From an uncultured Succinivibrio sp. (GTDB lineage: Bacteria; Pseudomonadota; Gammaproteobacteria; Enterobacterales; Succinivibrionaceae), in the NCBI GenBank assembly GCA_900767695.1, contig CAAGAC010000030.1, positions 1 to 64,000 on the forward strand: a DNA stretch of 64,000 nucleotides, in the 5' to 3' direction. The notes under the pieces were generated by a model. It saw only the letters and a list, made by a program, of their open reading frames with translations. It was not told the DNA's origin and ran no database searches. Positions 8,426-17,515 of this stretch are shown here, in pieces. The translations under genes were made by a program, and so were the position numbers. Every line of letters begins with the position of its first letter. Positions within the stretch are counted from its first letter, which is position 1.

Positions 8426-9559
8426 GTGTCAGACACATCACTGGGGGAGAACCCCAACCTCATCCCCGTCAACATCGTCACGGGCTTCCTGGGCAGCGGC
8501 AAGACCACGCTGCTAAACCACTGGGTCAACTCCCCCGAGCTCAAGGACACCCTGGTCCTCATCAACGAGTTCGGCGACGTGGGCCTCGACCACGAGCTCG
8601 TGCAGAGCGTGGACGACACCGTGGTGCTGCTGGGCTCCGGGTGCATCTGCTGCTCGCTCCAGGGCGCGCTCATCGACTGCCTGGCGCAGAACCTGGTGAA
8701 GGCCCAGCAGGGGATCATCCCCAAGTTCACCCGCGTGCTCATCGAGACCACGGGCCTTGCCGATCCTGCAGGCGTCATCGCCACCCTCAACGGCGACGAG
8801 TACCTCATCCAGAACTTCTACTACGCCGGCACCGTGACCGTGGTCGACGCCAAGTTCATCTCGGAGCAGCTCAAGAAGCAGTACGAGGCGGTAAAGCAGA
8901 TCGCCCTCTCCGACCTCATCCTCATCAGCAAGACCGATCTCGTCGACTCCGACGATCTCGATCCGATCTACGACGTCTGCCGCAAGATCAACCCCAACAG
9001 CAGGATCATCCCGATGGTCCGCGGCAACGTGCCACCGAAGCTGCTCTTCGAGACCGGCCCCTACAAGAACACCGAGCAGGACTACGAGACCCAGGTGAAG
9101 TCCTGGCTTGAGATAAAGACCCCGCTCGCAGGCTCCTTCAGGCCGGCAAGCGTGCAGGGCGAGGTGGGCGTGGCCAAGCGCCGCATCATCGCCCACACCG
9201 ACGTCGACTCGTTCGCCCTCGAGCACGAGGAGCCCATCGACGCGCTGACCCTGCTCTCCGCGATCGGCGGCGTGCAGGACCTCTACGGCGACTCGATCCT
9301 CAGGATCAAGGGCATCCTCAACATCGTCGGCCAGGACAAGCCCGTCATCGTCCACGCCGTGATGGGCATGCTCTACCCGCTCGCCACGATGAACAAGTGG
9401 CCCGAGGGCCATCCGAGCTCCAAGCTCGTCTTCATCTGCCGCGCCTCGGTCATCGAGCAGGTGAAACACATGTTCTCAAAGCTGCTCGACGAGCCCGATC
9501 AGGCCTCGATGGACTACTACAAGCAGATGATCAGCAACTCAGGCGTCATCGACGAGTAG
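8426..9559 (+). CDS. CobW/COG0523-family metal-trafficking GTPase
   Basis: A G3E-class GTPase (377 residues) of the YjiA/ZigA/YeiR group, thought to deliver metal, often zinc, to client proteins. Walker A GFLGSGKTTLLNH is near residue 18; the metal site GCICC (CxCC) follows about 55 residues later; TKTD-type G4 appears as SKTDLVD. The CobW C-terminal domain occupies about residues 230-350. The start is GTG 8426, 5 bp after the hydrolase stop. No Zur site is seen, so which metal it serves is unknown. Confidence 0.85.
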   Translation: MSDTSLGENPNLIPVNIVTGFLGSGKTTLLNHWVNSPELKDTLVLINEFGDVGLDHELVQSVDDTVVLLGSGCICCSLQGALIDCLAQNLVKAQQGIIPKFTRVLIETTGLADPAGVIATLNGDEYLIQNFYYAGTVTVVDAKFISEQLKKQYEAVKQIALSDLILISKTDLVDSDDLDPIYDVCRKINPNSRIIPMVRGNVPPKLLFETGPYKNTEQDYETQVKSWLEIKTPLAGSFRPASVQGEVGVAKRRIIAHTDVDSFALEHEEPIDALTLLSAIGGVQDLYGDSILRIKGILNIVGQDKPVIVHAVMGMLYPLATMNKWPEGHPSSKLVFICRASVIEQVKHMFSKLLDEPDQASMDYYKQMISNSGVIDE

Positions 9560-9575
9560 CCTTGCCCCTTGGCGC

Positions 9576-9609
9576 AAAAGCCCCTGCCGCTTGCGCGGCG
9601 GGGGCTTTT
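9576..9609 (+). terminator. Rho-independent terminator
   Basis: AAAAGCCCC...GGGGCTTTT hairpin with a GC-rich centre, 17 bp after the CobW-family gene. The A/T flanks make it potentially bidirectional. Confidence 0.85.
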
Positions 9610-9649
9610 GCTTTGCGCGCGGAGGCGCGAGCTGCCTTATCCTGACACG

Positions 9650-9676
9650 AAAAAGCCCTCCTGCGAGGGAGGGCTT
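9650..9676 (-). terminator. Rho-independent terminator of ompA
   Basis: On the minus strand GAAGCCCTCC pairs with GGAGGGCTT and is followed by TTTTT. It lies 22 bp downstream of the ompA stop. Confidence 0.85.
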
Positions 9677-9698
9677 CATTCATGCTTCGACTAGGTGA

Positions 9699-10736
9699 TT
9701 AGTCAGCAGTCTTCTCGACGGTCTTGTCGCCGTGGACAACGACCTCAACGCGGCGATCCGGAGCCAGGCAGTTGATCAGAGCAGCCTTGCCCTTGACGGA
9801 GTCGCACTTGTTGCCGGTCACAGGGTTGGCCTTGCCGCGGCCCTGGACAGTCTTGATCTGGGAAGCGGAGAGGCCGTCAGCGCGGAGCTGGTTGGCGACT
9901 GCGGAGGCACGCTTCTCGGAGAGCTTCTGGTTGTAGGCGTCGGAGCCGATGCGGTCGGTGTAGCCATAGACCTCGAAGTCGGTGTTCTGGAGCTGCTTGG
10001 AGCTGTTGACGACATCGGAGATCACCTTCTTGCCGTTGTCGGAGAGGGTGGAGCCGTCAAACGGGAACAGGGTGCCAGCGGAGAGGCTGTGGTTCTCGGT
10101 CACGCGCTCAGTGGTGGGCTGAGGAGCAGGAGCCGGGGCGACAGCAGGGGTCGGGCCGCCGATGGTGTACTGCAGGCCAACGTAGACGACGCCCATGCCA
10201 TCGTCGATCTTCTTCTCAGGAGCGTAGTCGGAGTCGAACGGCTTGAAGTAGTAGTCGTAGCCGATGCGGCCGCCGAAGCTGCGGGTGAAGTGGTACTGGA
10301 CGCCGATGCCGAGCAGCGGGTCGAAGGAGTCGGCACCGTGGTTGCTCCCCTTGAGGTGGTCGGTGGTCCAGGAGAAGCCGACGCGGGCGTAGATGTCAGA
10401 CCCCTTGTCGTCGATCGGGTAGGCGAAGCGGGCGCTCAGCTCAGGTCCGAACATCTTGAGGGTGTGGCCATTGCCGTTGGTCTTGATCTTGAAGTCCTGG
10501 AAGGCGTTGTAGCCGAGCTGGAGGCCGAACCAGTCAGTGAAGTTGTAGCCGACATAGACGCCGTAGTTGAAGGCGTTCTTGTCCTCGATGTTCACATTGG
10601 TGTGATCATCGAAGTAGGTGTGGGCCCAGCCGCCCTGGACGCCGAAGTCCCAGGAGTTCTCGAGGGCGGCGTTGGCGGAGAAGGAAGCAGCTGCGAAGGC
10701 AGCGGCGACGGATAATGCTAAAAACTTGGTCTTCAT
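9699..10736 (-). CDS. ompA: OmpA-family outer membrane porin
   Basis: A major outer-membrane protein that anchors to peptidoglycan. From ATG 10736 it has 345 residues: a signal peptide ending SFSANA, an eight-strand barrel (about 22-190) and a Pro/Ala hinge (APAPAPQP). The C-terminal OmpA domain has YTDRIGSDAYNQKLSEKRA and the disulfide pair in the CDSVKGKAALINC segment, as in E. coli OmpA. An upstream in-frame codon would add 34 residues without signal-peptide character, so I reject it. Strong codon bias and a single-gene transcript with its own terminator indicate high expression. Confidence 0.95.
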   Translation of the reverse strand: MKTKFLALSVAAAFAAASFSANAALENSWDFGVQGGWAHTYFDDHTNVNIEDKNAFNYGVYVGYNFTDWFGLQLGYNAFQDFKIKTNGNGHTLKMFGPELSARFAYPIDDKGSDIYARVGFSWTTDHLKGSNHGADSFDPLLGIGVQYHFTRSFGGRIGYDYYFKPFDSDYAPEKKIDDGMGVVYVGLQYTIGGPTPAVAPAPAPQPTTERVTENHSLSAGTLFPFDGSTLSDNGKKVISDVVNSSKQLQNTDFEVYGYTDRIGSDAYNQKLSEKRASAVANQLRADGLSASQIKTVQGRGKANPVTGNKCDSVKGKAALINCLAPDRRVEVVVHGDKTVEKTAD

Positions 10737-11160
10737 GATTTCTTTCTCTTTAAAAATCCCATTTAGCGGAATGGCCTCCGCGCCTTCATTTTTAATACAG
10801 CGCTTATAAGGCTTCAGGGCTCCCGCCCCTTTCCGCACGGGCGCATTATAACATGTAAAAAAAATGATCCAGCATATTTTGATGTCTCACCAACACGCTG
10901 TTATACAAAGAGATTATTTTAAAATTTTCCTAATGGAGCGCTAAGCGCCGCCCATTATCCTGAGCGTTTCCCTGCTGTACGAAAGATAATGTTTAAATAC
11001 AATAAGTTAAAAATGTTGTCTTGCGGGCGCGAAAACGCTTCGATCCCGATAAACATGCCGTTTGCGGGGTCTTGAAACTGAGATTTTTTATTAGGAGGGG
11101 AAAACCGCGCCGGCAGGAAGGCGCCGGGGGATTACTGCGCCGCTTTCTGGCGCCATATGG
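10737..11160. other. Intergenic region with the ompA 5' leader
   Basis: About 420 bp without a credible gene. The half near ompA is AT-rich around 10845-10920 (for example TTATAACATG and long A/T runs) and should hold the ompA promoter and a long untranslated leader, usual for ompA. The half near the tRNA has GC-rich dyads (11103-11134) that could end the tRNA transcript. Confidence 0.5.
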
Positions 11161-11236
11161 TGGTGCTGGCAACAAGGCTTGAACTCGTGACCCCCTGTTT
11201 ACAAAACAGGTGCTCTACCAACTGAGCTATGCCAGC
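11161..11236 (-). tRNA. tRNA-Thr (UGU)
   Basis: A 76-nt cloverleaf on the minus strand with encoded CCA (11161-11163). The acceptor stem GCTGGCA/TGCCAGC is perfect over 7 bp, and the D arm (TAGCTCAGTTGGTAGAGCA) and T arm (GTTCAAG) are standard. The anticodon loop TTTGTAA between CCTGT and ACAGG gives anticodon TGT, reading ACN threonine codons. Confidence 0.95.
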
Positions 11237-11246
11237 GGCCGGACGT

Positions 11247-11252
11247 ATTATA
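11247..11252 (-). promoter_or_regulatory. -10 element of the tRNA-Thr promoter
   Basis: On the minus strand TGC-TATAAT forms an extended -10 about 10 bp before the mature tRNA 5' end. The gap is GC-rich (ACGTCCGGCC), a discriminator type linked to stringent control of stable RNA. Confidence 0.55.
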
Positions 11253-11317
11253 GCAAAAGACGCTGTTTTTTCGGGAGCATGCCAATAGCTCCCGCCTGCG
11301 CGCATGGAGGAGCCGTA

Positions 11318-11539
11318 GTGAAGGTTGTGAAGCTCGACTGCCGTGGCATGTCCTGCCCCGAGCCGCTGATGATGCTCAAGAACGCCGTGAGGCCGCTTGA
11401 GAAAGGCGACCGCGTCGAGATCCTCTCTGACGATCCGGTGTCGCTTCGCGACTTCCCAGCCTTCTGCAGGTTCATGGACCATTCCATGAAGGCCATGCCC
11501 GACGATGCCCACCCCCACCTCTTCATCATCGAAAAGTAG
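11318..11539 (+). CDS. TusA-family sulfurtransferase
   Basis: A 73-residue sulfur carrier. The motif GMSCPEPLM has the CPxP Cys that carries persulfide sulfur in TusA (tRNA 2-thiouridine relay) and its paralogues. The fold is completed by DPVSLRDFPAFC and a short C-terminus. I chose GTG 11318 because GGAGG (11306-11310) lies 7 nt before it; the frame stays open upstream across the opposite-strand tRNA, which is not coding. Whether it is TusA itself or a paralogue such as YedF cannot be told from sequence; tusBCD are not nearby. Confidence 0.8.
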   Translation: MKVVKLDCRGMSCPEPLMMLKNAVRPLEKGDRVEILSDDPVSLRDFPAFCRFMDHSMKAMPDDAHPHLFIIEK

Positions 11540-11579
11540 CACCGCCAAGCCAATCGCGCCCGTGCGCGGCCGCCCCAGA

Positions 11580-11588
11580 TGCTAGAAT
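11580..11588 (+). promoter_or_regulatory. Candidate extended -10 for glyQS
   Basis: TGC-TAGAAT (11580-11588) matches an extended -10 and would give a leader of about 150 nt before glyQ. No clear -35 is seen. Confidence 0.35.
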
Positions 11589-11742
11589 ATTGCCCGTGCC
11601 GAAAACGGCGGCAAGGGCCTCTATTGCCCTCCGCGCCGCCTGGCAGCCGGAATACCTGGTGGTCGCGCTCGTGCGCGCCCCCGCCTCATTGGGCTGGCAA
11701 GCGATCGGCTTTGAACGGATTACCTTGATTTGGTTTTGAAAA

Positions 11743-12669
11743 ATGCCCAACAAATATGATCTTCAAACTTTCCAGGGTTTGATTCTGACTCTGCAGGACT
11801 ACTGGATGAGGCACGGGTGCATGATCGCCGAGCCCTTCGACATGGAAGTCGGCGCCGGCACCTCCCACCCGATGACCTTCCTGAGGTCGCTTGGCCCAGA
11901 GCCCAACTGCTGCGCCTACGTCCAGCCCTCGCGCCGCCCGACCGACGGCCGCTACGGCGAGAACCCCAACCGCCTGCAGCACTACTACCAGTTCCAGGTG
12001 GTCCTGAAGCCGTCTCCTGACAACATCCAGGACCTCTACCTTGGCTCGCTGCGCGAGCTCGGCTTCGACCCGACCGTCAACGACATCCGCTTCGTCGAGG
12101 ACAACTGGGAGAACCCGACCCTCGGCGCCTGGGGCCTTGGCTGGGAGATCTGGCTCAACGGCATGGAGATCTCGCAGTTCACCTACTTCCAGCAGGTGGG
12201 CGGCCTCGAGTGCTTCCCGGTCACCGGCGAGCTGACCTACGGCCTTGAAAGGCTGGCGATGTACATCCAGAACAAGAAGACCGTCTACGACCTGCTGTGG
12301 GCCCACACCGCCAACGGCGACGTCACCTACGGCGACATCTTCCACCAGAACGAGGTAGAGCAGTCCACCTACAACTTCGAGTACGCGGACACCGCCTTCC
12401 TCTTCTCGATGTTCGACCAGATGGAGAAGGAGGCCGGCTCGCTGCTCAAGCTTGAGAAGCCGCTGCCTCTTCCCGCCTACGAGCGCATCCTCAAGGCTGC
12501 GCACTGCTTCAACCTGCTCGACGCGCGCCACGCCATCTCAGTAACCGAGAGGCAGCGCTTCATCCTGAGGATCCGCGCCCTCTCCAAGATGGTTGCCGAG
12601 GAGTACTACAAGTCCCGCAAGGCCCTCGGCTTCCCGATGTGCAAGGGCGCCAAGGCTTCGGAGGATTGA
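11743..12669 (+). CDS. glyQ: Glycyl-tRNA synthetase alpha subunit
   Basis: The catalytic half of the bacterial alpha2-beta2 GlyRS; it activates glycine and charges tRNA-Gly. The 308 residues follow the family from [13 protein letters not shown] through [19 protein letters not shown], a class II motif region, to [20 protein letters not shown]. It is coupled to glyS, whose start codons begin at the glyQ stop. Confidence 0.97.
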   Translation: MPNKYDLQTFQGLILTLQDYWMRHGCMIAEPFDMEVGAGTSHPMTFLRSLGPEPNCCAYVQPSRRPTDGRYGENPNRLQHYYQFQVVLKPSPDNIQDLYLGSLRELGFDPTVNDIRFVEDNWENPTLGAWGLGWEIWLNGMEISQFTYFQQVGGLECFPVTGELTYGLERLAMYIQNKKTVYDLLWAHTANGDVTYGDIFHQNEVEQSTYNFEYADTAFLFSMFDQMEKEAGSLLKLEKPLPLPAYERILKAAHCFNLLDARHAISVTERQRFILRIRALSKMVAEEYYKSRKALGFPMCKGAKASED

Positions 12670-12671
12670 TG

Positions 12672-14741
12672 ATGATGGACACCAAGAATTTGCTATTGGA
12701 ACTGGGCACCGAGGAGCTCCCCCCGAAGTCGCTGAGGAACCTCGCCCAGTCGCTGCACGACACCTTTGTCTCAGAGCTCAAGGCCCAGGGCCTGAAGTTC
12801 TCCTCCTCCAAGTGGTACGCCACCCCCAGGAGGCTCGCTCTCTACATCAAGGATCTCGAGACCAGGCAGGCTGACCGCAAGACCCAGATCCGCGGCCCTG
12901 CGGTGAAGGCAGCCTTCGACGCCTCCGGCAAGCCGACCAAGGCCGCCGATGGCTGGGCGAAGGCCAACGGCATCAGCGTCGCCGACGCACAGCGCCTCAA
13001 GACCGACAAGGGCGAGTGGCTCTGCATCAACGCCGAGATCAAGGGCAAGGAGACCGCGTCGCTGGTTCCCGAGCTCTTCACCAAGGCGCTCAAGGCCCTG
13101 CCCATCCCCAGGCTCATGCACTGGGGCAGCAAGCGCGAGGAGTTCATCCGCCCGGTCCACACCCTGTGCATGCTCTTTGGCGACGAGGTGATCCACGGCA
13201 GCATCCTGGGCGTCGAGTCCGGCCGCGTCATCAACGGCCACCGCTTCCTCGGACAGCAGAAGGTCACCGTCAAGTCCGCCGACACCTACGTCCAGCAGCT
13301 CCGCGACGAAGGGCACGTCACCGCCGACTACGACGAGCGCAAGAGCGCCATCATCAGCCAGGTCAAGGCCATCGCCGACTCCGTGGGCGGCGTAGCCGAT
13401 CTCGACGACTCCCTCGTCGAGGAGGTCACCTCCATCGTCGAGTCGCCGCACATCTACAAGGCCACCTTCGAGGAGCGCTTCCTTCAGGTTCCGGCCGAGG
13501 CCCTCGTCTACACCATGAAGGGCGATCAGAAGTACTTCCCGATCTACAGCCGCGACGGCAAGCTGCTCCCGGTCTTCGCGTTCGCCAGCAACATCTGCCC
13601 TGACGATCCGACCTCCCTCATCAGCGGCAACGAGCGCGTGATCAGGCCGCGCCTGTCCGACGCCGAGTTCTTCTTCAAGACCGACCGCAAGCACACCCTG
13701 GAGTCGTTCTTCCCGAGGCTTGAGACCATCGTCTACCAGAAGGACATCGGAACCCTCGCCTACAGGACCGGCATCGTCCGCAAGCTAGCGGCCTTCATCG
13801 CCGGCCTCACCGGCGCCGATCAGGCGAAGGCCGACCGCGCTGCCTACCTTGGCAAGTGCGATCTCGCGACCACCATGGTCACCGAGTTCACCGACACCCA
13901 GGGCATCATGGGCATGCACTACGCAGAGCTCGACGGCGAGGACAAGGACGTGGCCGAGGCCATTTTCCAGGCCTACGAGCCAAGGTTCGCAGGCGACAAG
14001 ATCCCGACCAAGCCCGTGCAGATCGCAGTGAGCCTTGCCGAGAAGATCACCACCCTTGTCGGCATCATGGGCATCGGCATGCTGCCTCGCGGCGACAAGG
14101 ATCCGTTCGGCTTGAGGCGCGCCGCCATCGGCCTCATCAGGATCATCATCGAGAACGGGATCGAGGTGGACTTCACCTCCATGATCCGCAAGGCCTGCGA
14201 GCTCATGGCCGACAAGTTCAAGAATGGATCCCCAGAGCAGGCTGTTGAGGACTACGTCTACAACCGCCTCAAGGCCTACTACCAGGATCAGGGCGTCGAC
14301 GGCTCGATCATCCAGGCAGTGCTCTCGGTCAAGCCCCAGAGCCTGCTCGACTTCGACCGCCGCATCAAGGCCGTCGCCTCGTTCAAAGACGATCCGGCCT
14401 CTGCCGATCTCGCAGCCGCCTACAAGCGCATCAACAACATCCTCAGCAAGGCTCCGGCCTCGTCGAGCAAGACCGACAAGGCGCTGCTGCGCGACGATGC
14501 AGAGAAGGCGCTGGTCGAGCACATAGAGGCCATTGAGCCCGAGATCGCCAGGCTCTACGGGGCAGGCGACTACGCCCAGGCCATGTCGAAGCTCTCCGAG
14601 CTGCGCAACGACATCGACAGCTTCTTCGACCACGTGATGGTCAACGACAAGGACGAGACCGTCAGGAACAACCGCCTGGCCATCCTCACCAGGCTCCGCG
14701 ACCTCTGCGGCAAGACCGCCGACATCTCCGTCCTCTACTGA
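12672..14741 (+). CDS. glyS: Glycyl-tRNA synthetase beta subunit
   Basis: The tRNA-recognising partner of GlyQ, about 690 residues. The N-terminus has LLLELGTEELPPKSL; the middle carries an HD-like region and the C-terminus the DALR-type anticodon-binding fold. Three consecutive in-frame ATGs (12669, 12672, 12675) follow GGAGG at 12660-12664. I chose 12672 for its 7-nt spacing; the difference is one residue either way. Confidence 0.96.
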   Translation: MMDTKNLLLELGTEELPPKSLRNLAQSLHDTFVSELKAQGLKFSSSKWYATPRRLALYIKDLETRQADRKTQIRGPAVKAAFDASGKPTKAADGWAKANGISVADAQRLKTDKGEWLCINAEIKGKETASLVPELFTKALKALPIPRLMHWGSKREEFIRPVHTLCMLFGDEVIHGSILGVESGRVINGHRFLGQQKVTVKSADTYVQQLRDEGHVTADYDERKSAIISQVKAIADSVGGVADLDDSLVEEVTSIVESPHIYKATFEERFLQVPAEALVYTMKGDQKYFPIYSRDGKLLPVFAFASNICPDDPTSLISGNERVIRPRLSDAEFFFKTDRKHTLESFFPRLETIVYQKDIGTLAYRTGIVRKLAAFIAGLTGADQAKADRAAYLGKCDLATTMVTEFTDTQGIMGMHYAELDGEDKDVAEAIFQAYEPRFAGDKIPTKPVQIAVSLAEKITTLVGIMGIGMLPRGDKDPFGLRRAAIGLIRIIIENGIEVDFTSMIRKACELMADKFKNGSPEQAVEDYVYNRLKAYYQDQGVDGSIIQAVLSVKPQSLLDFDRRIKAVASFKDDPASADLAAAYKRINNILSKAPASSSKTDKALLRDDAEKALVEHIEAIEPEIARLYGAGDYAQAMSKLSELRNDIDSFFDHVMVNDKDETVRNNRLAILTRLRDLCGKTADISVLY

Positions 14742-14766
14742 CAAAAAGGGCGCAGTCCCTTTGCTC

Positions 14767-14798
14767 AAAGCCCCGGCCCCGCGCCGGGGCTTTTGTTT
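14767..14798 (+). terminator. Rho-independent terminator of glyQS
   Basis: AAAGCCCCGG and CCGGGGCTTT form a strong stem around a short CCCGCG loop, followed by TTTTGTTTT. Confidence 0.9.
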
Positions 14799-14881
14799 TC
14801 CGAATCTTTCCAGTAAAAGGAAACTCCTTTTGTAAGGCGCCGGGCAATAAGTTTTTCCTATAGGCAGGTATCTAAAACTAA

Positions 14882-14887
14882 TATAAT
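14882..14887 (+). promoter_or_regulatory. Candidate metY promoter -10
   Basis: A perfect TATAAT lies in the AT-rich stretch 14840-14925, about 150 bp before metY. No consensus -35 is found 17 bp upstream, suggesting an activated promoter. Confidence 0.4.
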
Positions 14888-14931
14888 GATTTTATTGAAT
14901 TTTTCTTAAAGCGGTTTTATTCTTTAATCAC

Positions 14932-14993
14932 ATCCAGCGAGTTGAAAAGCTTCACCACAGGATGCGGCGAGCACCCCCGTTGCAGCACTGGAT
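14932..14993 (+). promoter_or_regulatory. Possible structured leader of metY
   Basis: ATCCAG (14932-14937) pairs perfectly with CTGGAT (14988-14993), closing a domain that contains a second hairpin: TGCGGCG (14963-14969) with CGTTGCA (14978-14984), including two G-U pairs, around a C-rich loop. The element sits between the TATAAT and the metY ribosome binding site. I do not recognise it as SAM-I, SAM-II or SAH class. It may be a leader RNA or chance structure. Confidence 0.35.
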
Positions 14994-15039
14994 CCCAATT
15001 CCAAAACAGGCTGAAAAGATTTAAAGAAGGATAACGATC

Positions 15040-16317
15040 ATGGCTTACAAGTTTGAAACCCTCCAAGTCCACGTTGGCCAGGAACAGGCTGATCCCACCA
15101 CCGACTCACGCGCGGTGCCTATTTACCAGACCACTTCTTACGTTTTCCACAACTTCAAGCACGCAGCCGACCGCTTCGGCCTCCGCGATGCCGGCAACAT
15201 CTACGGCCGCCTGACCAACACCACGCAGGACGTCCTCGAGCGCCGCATCGCCGCTCTTGAAGGCGGCTCTGCCGGCCTGGCCCTCGCCTCCGGCGCCGCG
15301 GCAGTGACCTACACCATTGCGGCCCTCGCCGAGAACGGCGGCCACATCGTCGCACAGGAGACCATCTACGGCGGCACCTCCAATCTGCTGGTGCACACCC
15401 TCCCGTCATTCGGAGTGACCGCGACCCTCGTCAACATCCACGATCTCAAGCAGGTCGAGGCGGCAATCAAGGAGAACACCAGGGCCATCTACATCGAGAC
15501 CCTCGGCAACCCTAACAGCGACATCCCTGATATCGACGCCCTGGCCGAGATCGCCCACAAGCATGGCATTCCGCTCGTGGTTGACAACACCTTCGGCACC
15601 CCTTACTTCATCCGTCCGTTCGAGCACGGCGCTGATATCGTGGTTCACTCCGCCACCAAGTTCATCGGCGGCCACGGCACCACCCTCGGCGGAGTGATCG
15701 TCGAGTCCGGCAAGTTCGACTGGCGCAAGAGCGGCAAGTTCCCTCAGATCACCGAGCCGAACCCGAGCTACCACGGCGTCTCGTTCCTCGATGCCGTCGG
15801 CCCCGCCGCCTTCGTCACCTACATCAGGGCCATCCTGCTGCGCGACACCGGCGCGACCATCTCCCCGTTCAACGCGTTCCTCCTCCTGCAGGGCGTCGAG
15901 ACCCTCTCGCTGCGTCTTGAGAGGCACGCTTACAACGCCCAGAAGGTCGTCGAGTACCTCTCCAAGCACCCGAAGGTCGAGCATGTGAACCATCCTTCGC
16001 TCCATGATCATCCGGATCACGAGCTCTACCAGAAGTACTTCCCGAACGGCGGCGCCTCGATCTTCACGTTCGAGATCAAGGGCGGCATCGCCGAGGCCGA
16101 GCGCTTCATCGATCACCTCAAGATCTTCTCGCTGCTGGCCAACGTCGCCGATGTGAAGAGCCTGGTCATCCACCCGGCCACCACCACCCACGCCCAGCTC
16201 AGCGATGAGGAGCTGAAGGCCGCCGGCATCAAGCCGAACACCATCAGGCTCTCGATCGGCATCGAGAACATCGACGACATCATCGCCGATCTCGACCAGG
16301 CCTTTGAGGCGGTCTAA
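15040..16317 (+). CDS. metY: O-acetylhomoserine sulfhydrylase (MetY)
   Basis: A PLP enzyme of the Cys/Met metabolism family that makes homocysteine directly from O-acetylhomoserine and sulfide. It has 425 residues, the usual length. The PLP lysine is in [17 protein letters not shown], the cofactor-phosphate region in [12 protein letters not shown], and the MetY-specific N-terminus in [28 protein letters not shown] (positions 8-35). AAGAAGG lies a few bases before ATG 15040. It stands alone between two terminators. Confidence 0.93.
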   Translation: MAYKFETLQVHVGQEQADPTTDSRAVPIYQTTSYVFHNFKHAADRFGLRDAGNIYGRLTNTTQDVLERRIAALEGGSAGLALASGAAAVTYTIAALAENGGHIVAQETIYGGTSNLLVHTLPSFGVTATLVNIHDLKQVEAAIKENTRAIYIETLGNPNSDIPDIDALAEIAHKHGIPLVVDNTFGTPYFIRPFEHGADIVVHSATKFIGGHGTTLGGVIVESGKFDWRKSGKFPQITEPNPSYHGVSFLDAVGPAAFVTYIRAILLRDTGATISPFNAFLLLQGVETLSLRLERHAYNAQKVVEYLSKHPKVEHVNHPSLHDHPDHELYQKYFPNGGASIFTFEIKGGIAEAERFIDHLKIFSLLANVADVKSLVIHPATTTHAQLSDEELKAAGIKPNTIRLSIGIENIDDIIADLDQAFEAV

Positions 16318-16343
16318 CCCGTTTTTCCTCCACGCAAGCGTTC

Positions 16344-16370
16344 AAGCCCCGGTTCCTAGACCGGGGTTTT
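16344..16370 (+). terminator. Rho-independent terminator of metY
   Basis: AAGCCCCGGT and ACCGGGGTTT flank a short loop and are followed by TTTTCTATTT, 27 bp after the metY stop. Confidence 0.9.
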
Positions 16371-16422
16371 CTATTTCCCTAATGGCTATTCTCCTTAGCT
16401 AAATGCGTTTTCAGGATGTCAA

Positions 16423-16438
16423 TGTTCCACGTGGAACA
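16423..16438. promoter_or_regulatory. parS centromere site 1
   Basis: A perfect 16-bp palindrome TGTTCCACGTGGAACA, identical to the parS consensus of gammaproteobacteria such as Pseudomonas. ParB (47899-48795) would nucleate here and spread. Confidence 0.95.
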
Positions 16439-17006
16439 TTCGGTAAAAGCGGCCCGAGTGGCGGCTGGAACGGCTCTCTTCTTTTTGAACCCTCCTTAAT
16501 TTGCTCCTTCTTCAGACCGGATGCATTCGCGCAGACTTCGGCTCAGGCTTAGAAGGCGATCTCCAGAATCGGCTGTTGACCTTCTCCTTCTGCGTATTTA
16601 TTGCGCCCCTTCCACTCTCGAAGGAGGCGTAGATAAGATCGTGAGGACGCTTGCTCGCGTCGATAGAAGAAAGTTCTTCTCGTACTCGAAATTAAACAAG
16701 GTATATGCTTTGCACAGTTCGGCCACATGGTCCCGACAAAAAGCAGAAGAGGACAGATCTGGTCGATATCACTGCCAATCCCACTGGAGTACACTTCGCG
16801 GGCCAGTCAGTCGGTCCTATTGTGGTTGCGCCACGAGTAGTGCATGCTGGGACGCCTCTTGAGGTTGAACGGTGTGTTCACGATGCCCGCGGCCTCATCG
16901 CCACTCATTCATGGAGCAGCATGTAGATGACGGTGGGAAATGCTTTTCTCCGGCGCTTGCTTCCAGGCGGTAGGCTCTCAGCCATTGCGGTTGCCATCCG
17001 CACCGG

Positions 17007-17074
17007 TGGTAGAAATGGTAGTTGATGGAAGGACGGTAGAATTACCATCGGGGCTCCTTCTACCATTTCTACCA
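17007..17074. repeat. 15-bp inverted repeat with nested dyads
   Basis: TGGTAGAAATGGTAG (17007-17021) is exactly complementary to CTACCATTTCTACCA (17060-17074). The 38-bp loop contains GGTA-GAAT-TACC inside GATGG...CCATC. The hexamer TGGTAG recurs within each arm. It could be a protein site or a cruciform; function unknown. Confidence 0.7.
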
Positions 17075-17254
17075 TCGCTATCAAACCTGCCACTTTCCCG
17101 ATTGTCGGCTGTTGTCTTAGCGATACTCGCGCCCATCGAGGTGTCGTCATAGCCCATTATGAGGGCAGCGTGTGGCCACTCGAATCGAATGCGTGGGCTA
17201 GACCTCCCGTCACATCATCAGCCGCGCGTCCAGTAAAATCAGTAAAGAAAGAAA

Positions 17255-17270
17255 TGTTCCACGTGGAACA
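17255..17270. promoter_or_regulatory. parS centromere site 2
   Basis: Exact TGTTCCACGTGGAACA, 832 bp from site 1. Confidence 0.95.
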
Positions 17271-17453
17271 TTGAAAAATCCGAGAGCATGCGTTGTGCGG
17301 ATTCGGGATCGTATTGAGCATTAGGCAGCGCGACGCGAGCTCATGCCTTTAGTTATTTGATCGCGTATTACGCTATCCATCTAACGAAGTTTGATAAGGT
17401 AATCCCGCATAAAGTCGTCCCATTAGAGCAAACGCTAAATCATCATCACCTAA

Positions 17454-17469
17454 TGTTCCACGTGGAACA
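17454..17469. promoter_or_regulatory. parS centromere site 3
   Basis: Exact TGTTCCACGTGGAACA, 199 bp from site 2 and 46 bp before the left end of the insertion sequence. Confidence 0.95.
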
Positions 17470-17515
17470 TTCACTGTTCATCATTCAAGCCGGGGGGGAG
17501 TTAAACCAGATTCAA

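Larger units (their letters stand above)
16371..17515. other. Gene-free region carrying three parS sites
   Basis: About 1.15 kb between the metY terminator and the insertion sequence. Short open frames exist on both strands, but none has a ribosome binding site, local codon bias or a recognisable family, and base composition is lower in GC than the flanking genes. It holds parS sites at 16423, 17255 and 17454 and an inverted repeat at 17007-17074. I read it as origin-proximal segregation DNA, perhaps with decayed gene remnants. Confidence 0.6.

Noticed and set aside
10737..10838. 34-residue N-terminal extension of OmpA
   Set aside because: It would bury the signal peptide; the ATG at 10736 gives a standard Sec signal.
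11210..11317. Longer N-terminus for the TusA-like protein
   Set aside because: The upstream frame crosses the tRNA-Thr gene and its promoter; the GTG at 11318 has a well-placed GGAGG.
14800..15039. Known SAM riboswitch before metY
   Set aside because: I could not match the conserved cores of SAM-I, SAM-II or SAH riboswitches, so only a generic structured leader is proposed.
17007..17074. CRISPR-like or iteron array
   Set aside because: Only one pair of inverted arms is present, with no regularly spaced direct repeats.
16521..17150. Several 60-110 codon frames in the parS region
   Set aside because: They overlap on both strands, lack ribosome binding sites and local codon bias, and show no family features.
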